Assembly (NCBI GenBank): GCA_902590695.1
Contig: CACIXR010000001.1
Coordinates: forward strand, 1-56,334
Direction of reading: 5' to 3'
Length of the DNA stretch: 56,334 nucleotides
Source of the DNA: an uncultured Alphaproteobacteria bacterium
GTDB taxonomy: Bacteria > Pseudomonadota > Alphaproteobacteria > HIMB59 > GCA-002718135
Each line of letters starts with the position of its first letter. Positions within the stretch are counted from its first letter, which is position 1. This document shows, in pieces, positions 50,177 through 56,334 of this stretch. The position numbers and the translations under genes were made by a program. The notes beneath the pieces are model-generated. The model worked only from the letters and a program-made list of their open reading frames with translations, was not told the origin of the DNA and searched no databases.

Positions 50177-52411
50177 ATGAATATTAAAAAAGTAGTAGTA
50201 ATAGGATCTGGCACTATGGGCAGTGGAATCGCAGCCCAAATAGCAAATGCTAATATTGATGTTACACTTCTAGACTTACCTTCAAAAGAAGGATCTAGAA
50301 ACCAAATTACAGAAAACGCTAAAGAAAGAATTAAAAAATCACGACCTCCACTTTTAGTAGAAAAAAACAAAGCAGAATTAATTAAGGTTGGAAATATTGA
50401 GGATGACTTTAATGAAGTTGCGGAAGCTGATTGGGTTGTTGAGGCTGTTGTTGAGAGAATAGATATTAAACATAACATTTATGATAAAATTCAGACTACA
50501 AGAAAGAACAATTCTATAATTTCATCTAATACATCTACAATTCCATTGAAAATCTTATCTGCAAATATGTCAGATGAAATGAAAAAAAATTTTTGCATTA
50601 CCCATTTTTTTAACCCAGTTCGATATATGGCATTGCTTGAGATAGTAACTGAAGAAGTTAATGACATTGAAAAAATAAATTTATTAAAACAATTTTGTGA
50701 TGAAAAACTTGGCAAAGGTGTAATTATTTGTAACGACACTCCAGGATTTATCGGAAACAGAATTGGAGTTTATGCAATGCAAGTTGCTATGACTGAAGCT
50801 TTTAAAATGAAGATATCAATTGAAGAAGCTGACGCAGTATTTGGAAGACCAATGGGTATCCCGAAGACTGGAATTTTTGGGCTATACGATTTAATTGGTA
50901 TCGATTTGATGGCTGATGTTTTAAAAAGTTTTATCAAAGAACTCCCAAAAGAAGATCCTTTCCACGATGTTGCACAAGAAATTCCATTGGTCACAAAACT
51001 TATTGAAACTGGGTATACAGGAAGAAAAGGTAAGGGTGGTTTTTATAGAATGAATAAATCTGATGGTAAAAAAATTCTTGAAGCAATTAATTTAGAAACT
51101 GGTGAGTATCACCCAAGTCAGAAAATTAATTTAGGTATGGGAGATAAAATTGACATAAGTAAACTCATTCAAAGAAAAGACAAATACGGTGAATATGCAA
51201 AATCAATTCTGACAAAAGTAATTAGGTATGCTGCATATTTAATCCCTGATGTATCATCAAAATATATAGACATAGATGATGCACTAAGATTAGGTTTTAA
51301 TTGGACTGTTGGCCCTTTTGAAATGCTTTCAAATATTGATACAAAAAATTTTATTGATCAAAATACAGATATTAACTTCTTTAAAGATCTAAAGGGAGTT
51401 TTTGAATTTAATAAAAGACCTGGATATTTAGATTCAAGTATTGATAATTTAAGATCGTTAAATTTACAAAAAACTTTTGAGAACCCTTCTGCTAATATTA
51501 AAAATGCTTCATCATATCAGGTTGTTGAATTTACTACTAAGGCAAACGCTTTAGATACTGACTCTATGTTAGCTTTAAAAGAAGCTGCTCAAAATAACAA
51601 AAGCACAATTGTGATTAATGATGCAATGCAATTTTCTGCTGGTGTAAATTTAAATTATGTCATGGAATTTGCTAAAAATAATGAATGGTCTAAAATTGAA
51701 AAATTTATAATTGATTTCCAACAAACGTGTAAAACAATAAAATATGCAGATAAGCCTTTTATTGCTGCGCCATCAGGACTTGCTATTGGCGGTGGTTTTG
51801 AAGTGGTATTGCATTGTGATTATAACGTTGCTCATACAAATGTTGTTCTTGGACTAGTTGAATCTTTAGTTGGACTCATTCCTGCTGGCGGGGGTTGTAA
51901 GGAAATGCTGTGGCGTTGGTTACAAACTCCAGAAGGTAAAGAAAATTCTGAACATGCTTCTATGAAGGTTTTTGATCTTATTGGTTATGCTATTACTGCT
52001 ACCTCACCAAATGAAGCGCTGCCAAATCAATTCTTTTTAGAAAAGGATAAGGTGGTAATAAATAGAGACAGACAATTATCAACGGCTATCGATTTATTAA
52101 ATAATATTGAGGGAGGCTATGAAAAACCATCTCAACCTAAATTCAATTTGGGCGGTAGTGCTATCAGAGATAAAATGATTGAAAAACTTGAAGCACTATA
52201 CAACGAAAATAAAATTTTAGACCATGGATTAGAAGTAGGTAAACAAATTGCTTTTGTGCTTAGTGGTGGAAATACAAATATTGATAATGAATTAAGTGAA
52301 GATGATCTTTATAATCTTGAATTAGAAGCTTTCATGAGACTTATCCAGATGCCTAAAACTCAAGAGCGAATAAAACATACACTTGAAACTGGAAAACCAT
52401 TAGTAAATTAA
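50177..52411 (+). CDS. 3-hydroxyacyl-CoA dehydrogenase / enoyl-CoA hydratase (FadN-type order)
   Basis: A two-activity beta-oxidation enzyme of 744 residues. The N-terminal half is a 3-hydroxyacyl-CoA dehydrogenase, with NAD fold VVVIGSGTMGSGIAAQI near 6, SSNTSTIPLKIL near 115, the catalytic histidine in CITHFFNPVRYMALLEIV near 137 and GFIGNRIGVYAM near 190. The C-terminal part (about 440-650) is a crotonase fold with FSAGVNLNYV and GLAIGGGFEVVLHCDY near 533. The dehydrogenase-first order matches B. subtilis FadN, not E. coli FadB. Upstream are 104 bases shared with divergent argH. The thiolase partner is not in the window. Confidence 0.88.
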   Translation: MNIKKVVVIGSGTMGSGIAAQIANANIDVTLLDLPSKEGSRNQITENAKERIKKSRPPLLVEKNKAELIKVGNIEDDFNEVAEADWVVEAVVERIDIKHNIYDKIQTTRKNNSIISSNTSTIPLKILSANMSDEMKKNFCITHFFNPVRYMALLEIVTEEVNDIEKINLLKQFCDEKLGKGVIICNDTPGFIGNRIGVYAMQVAMTEAFKMKISIEEADAVFGRPMGIPKTGIFGLYDLIGIDLMADVLKSFIKELPKEDPFHDVAQEIPLVTKLIETGYTGRKGKGGFYRMNKSDGKKILEAINLETGEYHPSQKINLGMGDKIDISKLIQRKDKYGEYAKSILTKVIRYAAYLIPDVSSKYIDIDDALRLGFNWTVGPFEMLSNIDTKNFIDQNTDINFFKDLKGVFEFNKRPGYLDSSIDNLRSLNLQKTFENPSANIKNASSYQVVEFTTKANALDTDSMLALKEAAQNNKSTIVINDAMQFSAGVNLNYVMEFAKNNEWSKIEKFIIDFQQTCKTIKYADKPFIAAPSGLAIGGGFEVVLHCDYNVAHTNVVLGLVESLVGLIPAGGGCKEMLWRWLQTPEGKENSEHASMKVFDLIGYAITATSPNEALPNQFFLEKDKVVINRDRQLSTAIDLLNNIEGGYEKPSQPKFNLGGSAIRDKMIEKLEALYNENKILDHGLEVGKQIAFVLSGGNTNIDNELSEDDLYNLELEAFMRLIQMPKTQERIKHTLETGKPLVN

Positions 52412-52449
52412 ATTAATTTCTTGTAGTATTTGATCCTTTTAGGAAACAG

Positions 52450-54081
52450 ATGAGTAATTTTGATACAAACCTAGATAAAAATTCAGCCAATTTTGTTCCA
52501 CTATCACCATTAAGTTTTATAACTCGCGTGAAAGATATTTATCCAAACTATGACTCTTTAGTTTATGGAAAAAGAAGTTACACTTGGCTTGAAACCTATA
52601 ATCGATGTACCAAGTTTGCTAGTGCATTAGCAAAAAAAGGAATTACAAAAGGAAGTACCGTTTCAATCATAGCGGCAAATACTCCTGAATTATTCGAAGC
52701 ACATTATTCTATCCCAATGACTGGCGGCGTTATTAATACGATCAATACTAGACTTGATGCAGATACAATTTCATATATTCTAGATCATAGTGATGCAAAA
52801 CTTCTTATAACTGATACTCAATTTTCACCTACAATGAAAAAGGCTTTAAAAATATATGGGAAGAATATTCCTATTATTGACATTCATGATGATCAGGCAG
52901 TTTTTAAAGATGGTGAGGGAGAACAAATTGGAGAAATGACATATGAAGAATTTTTACAAACAGGTGATGACAATTATAATTGGTCTTTACCGGAAGATGA
53001 ATGGCAAGCAATCTCACTAAGCTATACATCAGGCACAACTGGTAAACCAAAAGGTGTTGTGTATCACCACCGTGGATCATATTTAATGTCTACAGGAAGT
53101 GTTACGGCATGGAACATGCCTAATAAATTAACATTTCTTTATACTGTTCCAATGTTCCACTGTAACGGATGGGGCTACCCTTGGACAGCCGCTTTAATAC
53201 ATGCAAAGATTATTTGTTGCAGGTACATTGTTGCAAAAGATATTTATAATTTAATAGATAAATACAAAGTAACTCATTTTGGAGGCGCTCCCATAGTTTT
53301 AAGTTTAATTGCTAACGCAGATGAGAGAGATAAAAAGGAAATAAATCATAAAGTGTATGTATTAACTGCTGGAGCTCCACCAACGAGTGCAATTCTTGAA
53401 AAGATGGATAACTTAGGTTTTGAAGTTATGCATGTATATGGGCTAACTGAAACATACGGCCATATTCTTCAATGCGCTTGGAATGAAGAATGGGACTCAC
53501 AATCAAAATCTGAAAAAGCTGATATTAAAGCAAGACAAGGTGTTCGTTATCCAAATACTGAAGAAGTTTGTGTAGCAGATCCAGAGACATATGAAAAAGT
53601 TCCAATGGATGGAGAAACCATGGGAGAGATTTTAATTCGAGGAAATGTTGTAATGAAAGGATATTACAAAAATAAAGAGGCGACTGAAACATCCATGACA
53701 AAAGGATGGTTTCACTCTGGTGATTTAGCCGTTGTCTATCCTGATGGATATATTCAAATAAAAGATAGATCTAAAGATATTATAATTTCTGGAGGAGAAA
53801 ATATTTCATCTGTGGAAGTGGAGAATGTTGTTGCAAAACATCCATCTGTTTCCTTGGTTGCAGTAGTTGCCAAACCAGATGAGAAGTGGGGTGAAACACC
53901 ATGTGCTTTTGTAGAATTAGCACCTGGAAAAAATGCCACAGAAGACGATATAATTCAGTTTTGTAAAGAAAATATGGCTGGATTTAAAAGACCAAAGCAT
54001 GTAATCTTTGGTGAATTACCAAAAACTTCAACGGGGAAGATACAAAAGTTTGAATTAAGAATAAAAGCAAAGGAGTTATAA
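52450..54081 (+). CDS. AMP-forming acyl-CoA ligase
   Basis: Activates a carboxylic acid to its CoA thioester through an acyl-adenylate. The 543-residue product has the P-loop YTSGTTGKPKGVVYHH near 197, the A5 motif YGLTETYGH near 330, GWFHSGDLAVVYPDG near 420, DIIISGGENISSVEVE near 440 and the catalytic lysine in KTSTGKIQKFELR near 530. The opening NFVPLSPLSFITRVKDIYP and INTINTRLDADTISYILDHSD mark the group with plant AAE-type and marine DmdB-like ligases. The substrate (medium-chain fatty acid, methylmercaptopropionate or other) is not readable. It overlaps metY by one base. Confidence 0.88.
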   Translation: MSNFDTNLDKNSANFVPLSPLSFITRVKDIYPNYDSLVYGKRSYTWLETYNRCTKFASALAKKGITKGSTVSIIAANTPELFEAHYSIPMTGGVINTINTRLDADTISYILDHSDAKLLITDTQFSPTMKKALKIYGKNIPIIDIHDDQAVFKDGEGEQIGEMTYEEFLQTGDDNYNWSLPEDEWQAISLSYTSGTTGKPKGVVYHHRGSYLMSTGSVTAWNMPNKLTFLYTVPMFHCNGWGYPWTAALIHAKIICCRYIVAKDIYNLIDKYKVTHFGGAPIVLSLIANADERDKKEINHKVYVLTAGAPPTSAILEKMDNLGFEVMHVYGLTETYGHILQCAWNEEWDSQSKSEKADIKARQGVRYPNTEEVCVADPETYEKVPMDGETMGEILIRGNVVMKGYYKNKEATETSMTKGWFHSGDLAVVYPDGYIQIKDRSKDIIISGGENISSVEVENVVAKHPSVSLVAVVAKPDEKWGETPCAFVELAPGKNATEDDIIQFCKENMAGFKRPKHVIFGELPKTSTGKIQKFELRIKAKEL

Positions 54082-55391
54082 TGGATCCAAAAACTTATAA
54101 ATTTGACACACTCAGTCTACATGCCGGTTATCAACCAAGTAAAAACGCTGGCTCAAGACAAGTTCCAATTTATCAAACAACTTCATATATGTTTGATGAT
54201 GTTGATCATGCGGCAGCACTTTTTAATTTAGAAAGAGGTGGTCATATTTATAGTCGTATGTCCAACCCAACAGTACAAGTCCTAGAAGAAAGAGTTTGTG
54301 CACTTGAAGGAGGAACAGCTGCTCTTGCAACTGCATCTGGAATGAGTGCAATATTTTTAACTATTATGACTCTTTGTAACGCTGGCGATCACATGGTTGT
54401 TTCTTCTCAGCTTTACGGTGGAACAGTAAATTTATTTAGATTAACACTTCCAAAGTTTGGTATTAAAACAACTTTTGTAAAACCAAGAGATACAGAAGGT
54501 TTTAAAAAAGCTATTCAACCAAATACTAAAGGAATTTTTGGTGAGCTTGTTGGTAATCCTGGTAATGAATTAATGAACATGCCCGAAGTTTCAAACATAG
54601 CAAAAGAAGCAGGTATTCCACTAATAATTGATAGTACTTATCAAACTCCTTATTTGTGCAGACCTTTTGAACACGGAGCTGACCTCGTTGTACACTCACT
54701 AACTAAATGGATGAGTGGTAATGGTTCTTCTATGGCAGGAATATTAGTTGAAGGCGGAACTTTTGATTGGATGCAAAATGATAAATTTCCTTCTATGACA
54801 GAACCTTACGAGGGCTATCATGGACTATCATTTGCAGAAGAATTTGGTCCAACAGCTTTTACAATGATGGCAAGAGCTGAGGGTATGAGAGATATGGGGC
54901 CTTGTTTAGCCCCTCAAAATGCTTGGAATATTTTACATGGTTTAGAAACTCTTTCTCTTCGAATGGAAAAACATTGTTCTAATGCTTTGAAAATGGTTGA
55001 GTATTTATCAAATCATGAGAGTGTTGCTTGGGTTTCACATGCTAGCGCACCAGGACATCCAGATAAAGAACTTGCAGAAAAAATTCTTCCTAAAGGAACT
55101 GGTTCAATGATTGCCTTTGGAATTAAAGGTGGAAAAGAAGCAGGTGCTGCTTTTATTAATAATGTTAAACTTGCGTCACATTTAGCAAATGTTGGTGATG
55201 CAAGAACACTAGTTATACACCCAGCATCTGCAACACACTCACAAATGGATGAGGCAACTTTAAAATTTGCTGGATTATCTCATGATATGATTAGATTATC
55301 TGTTGGCTTAGAAGACTTTGAAGATATTGTAAACGATTTCGAAGATGGATTCAGAGCTGCAAAAAAACCTCGTTTAGTTGCAAACAAATAA
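54081..55391 (+). CDS. metY: O-acetylhomoserine sulfhydrylase (MetY-type)
   Basis: MetY joins acetylhomoserine with sulfide (giving homocysteine) or methanethiol (giving methionine directly). The 436-residue PLP protein has QVPIYQTTSYMFDD near 27, YSRMSNPTVQVLEERV near 56, ALATASGMSAIFLTIM near 80, QLYGGTVNLFRLTLP near 110, IDSTYQTPYLCRPFEHGAD near 185 and the PLP lysine in HSLTKWMSGNGSS. HSLTKW rather than HSCTKY separates MetY-like from cystathionine enzymes. It stands between an acyl-CoA ligase and a hydrolase, not next to metX. No riboswitch precedes it because it is inside an operon. Confidence 0.9.
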   Translation: MDPKTYKFDTLSLHAGYQPSKNAGSRQVPIYQTTSYMFDDVDHAAALFNLERGGHIYSRMSNPTVQVLEERVCALEGGTAALATASGMSAIFLTIMTLCNAGDHMVVSSQLYGGTVNLFRLTLPKFGIKTTFVKPRDTEGFKKAIQPNTKGIFGELVGNPGNELMNMPEVSNIAKEAGIPLIIDSTYQTPYLCRPFEHGADLVVHSLTKWMSGNGSSMAGILVEGGTFDWMQNDKFPSMTEPYEGYHGLSFAEEFGPTAFTMMARAEGMRDMGPCLAPQNAWNILHGLETLSLRMEKHCSNALKMVEYLSNHESVAWVSHASAPGHPDKELAEKILPKGTGSMIAFGIKGGKEAGAAFINNVKLASHLANVGDARTLVIHPASATHSQMDEATLKFAGLSHDMIRLSVGLEDFEDIVNDFEDGFRAAKKPRLVANK

Positions 55392-56210
55392 ATGAAGTTT
55401 AAAGTTCGCGGAATTGATACGTTTGCCTCCACTGGAGGCAGACCTTTTGATAAAAATAAACCCCTTATAATCTTCGTTCACGGCAGTGGACTAAGTCACA
55501 TGGTTTGGGTTTTACAAACACGCTACTTTGCATTCCGTGGATATAGCGTTTTAGCCGTTGATTTACCAGGTCACGGACTTTCTTCTGGTGAAAGTTTAAA
55601 AACTATTGAAGAAATGGGAAACTGGGTTGGTGATGTAATTGGAGCAGTTGGATGTAAAGAAGCTTCACTTGTTGGACATTCTCAAGGATGTCTTGTAACA
55701 ATGGAATGTGTTGCTCAACACCCAGAAAAAATTAAAACGTTAACTCTTATGGGTGGCGCATCTGCAATCCCAATGAATCCTGAACTATTAAGGCTTGCTG
55801 AAGAGAGTAATCCTAAGGCTGTTGATCTTATGATGGATTTTGCGCACGGGCCTGCAGGACATTTTGGAGGTCATCCTGTTCCTGGCTTATATCACCTAAA
55901 TGTTGGTTCTATGATAGTTCAAAATAAAGAAATTAAAGATACCTTAGGCGTGGATTTTAGAGCATGCGATAATTATAAAAACGGACCTGAGATTGCTAAA
56001 AAATTAGATTTACCAACTCTCTCTATATTAGGTGCACAAGATAGAATGTGCCGTTTAAAAGATGGAAAAATTCTTGCTGATTATATTAAAGGCTCGGAAG
56101 TAAAGATTATTGAAGATTGTGGTCATATGATGCTCCTAGAAGAAGCAGATCAAACATTAGAAATTTTAAAGAAATTCATAGCTGAAAACTATCCATTACC
56201 AATAAGTTAA
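55392..56210 (+). CDS. Alpha/beta hydrolase
   Basis: A soluble 272-residue serine hydrolase of unknown substrate. It has the oxyanion region IIFVHGSGLSHMVW near 27, AVDLPGHGLSSGE near 56, the nucleophile elbow LVGHSQGCLV near 97, the acid in LSILGAQDRMCRL near 220 and the histidine in EDCGHMMLLEE near 248. No signal peptide is present. It starts at the base after the metY stop and is probably the last gene of the four-gene operon from 50177. An esterase or thioesterase role in the same catabolic route is an inference only. Confidence 0.82.
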   Translation: MKFKVRGIDTFASTGGRPFDKNKPLIIFVHGSGLSHMVWVLQTRYFAFRGYSVLAVDLPGHGLSSGESLKTIEEMGNWVGDVIGAVGCKEASLVGHSQGCLVTMECVAQHPEKIKTLTLMGGASAIPMNPELLRLAEESNPKAVDLMMDFAHGPAGHFGGHPVPGLYHLNVGSMIVQNKEIKDTLGVDFRACDNYKNGPEIAKKLDLPTLSILGAQDRMCRLKDGKILADYIKGSEVKIIEDCGHMMLLEEADQTLEILKKFIAENYPLPIS

Positions 56211-56241
56211 ATTTAAAAATTTTTAGTAATAAATATTTTTG

Positions 56242-56334
56242 CTACTGCTTATTTTCTTCTTTATCAGGTCTTGTAAGTTCTTCGAGTTTACGCATTTCCT
56301 CTTCCATTTTAAGTCTTTCTTGCTCTTCACGTTT
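56242..56334 (-). CDS. C-terminal fragment of a charged-tail protein (cut by window edge)
   Basis: The minus strand is open from the right edge to a TAG at 56242-56244 and encodes the last 30 residues of a protein. They are almost all charged (KREEQERLKMEEEMRKLEE then LTRPDKEENKQ) and look like the end of a coiled coil. It converges with the alpha/beta hydrolase gene across 31 bases of AT-rich sequence. The product cannot be identified from this tail. Confidence 0.5.
   Translation of the reverse strand, partial: KREEQERLKMEEEMRKLEELTRPDKEENKQ

Noticed and set aside
52450-54081. Calling the acyl-CoA ligase DmdB outright
   Set aside because: The group resemblance is real, but substrate cannot be read by eye and no other dmd gene is in the window.

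Overview
This window looks like a piece of a streamlined, AT-rich (roughly one third G+C by eye, not counted) marine-type alphaproteobacterial chromosome. The evidence is gene order (rimM-trmD-rplS-leuCDB, sdhCDAB-mdh-sucCDAB-lpdA, priA|fsa-DUF484, atpHAGDC without F0 genes, rplU-rpmA-obgE-proB-proA-nadD-rsfS-ctpA-rppH, argH-lptM-lysA) and extreme compaction, with stop and start codons overlapping at most junctions. A SAR11- or HIMB59-like lineage is a reasonable guess, but no rRNA or phylogenetic marker analysis was possible here. I see no insertion sequence, prophage, CRISPR array or island-like composition change.

Layout. 1-5857 (+): rimM (cut at the left edge), trmD, rplS, leuC, leuD, leuB, asd. 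A tRNA-Arg(UCG) follows on the minus strand. 5982-12296 is a mixed accessory stretch: an ElyC/YdcF-like envelope protein, a nucleoside hydrolase with a DUF924 protein, a family 5 uracil-DNA glycosylase, an MFS transporter, a coupled 46-codon small ORF, zapE and a membrane-anchored alpha/beta hydrolase. The only gene-free stretch over 300 bases (12297-12626) holds a rod-like RNA candidate resembling 6S RNA and the region upstream of sdhC. 12627-24573 (+) is a complete succinate-to-2-oxoglutarate TCA block.

24570-26113 (-) carries DUF1737, DUF484 and a transaldolase-like gene, divergent from priA. 28251-33070 (+) is the F1 ATP synthase operon. 33067-40936 (-) is a ten-gene run from rplU to a metal-dependent hydrolase. 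41017-43601 (-) is metX-metW-gloB, preceded by a good promoter and a SAM-II/SAM-V-like riboswitch candidate. 43811-46064 (+) has a chorismate mutase/aminotransferase fusion and tyrA. It is followed by plsC (-), a zinc-ribbon membrane protein (+), and argH-lptM-lysA (-). 50177-56210 (+) is a four-gene operon: a two-domain beta-oxidation enzyme, an acyl-CoA ligase, a MetY-type sulfhydrylase and an alpha/beta hydrolase. The tail of one minus-strand gene closes the window.

Together the genes describe an aerobic, respiring cell that makes its own Leu, Lys/Thr/Met precursors, Pro, Arg, Tyr/Phe and Met. The least routine items are the two RNA candidates, the chorismate mutase fusion, the small coupled ORF, the oppositely charged tails on L19 and L21, the stop-codon-sharing convergent genes, and the acyl-CoA ligase/MetY operon. 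I did not find a clearly new multi-gene system; most of the window is housekeeping.
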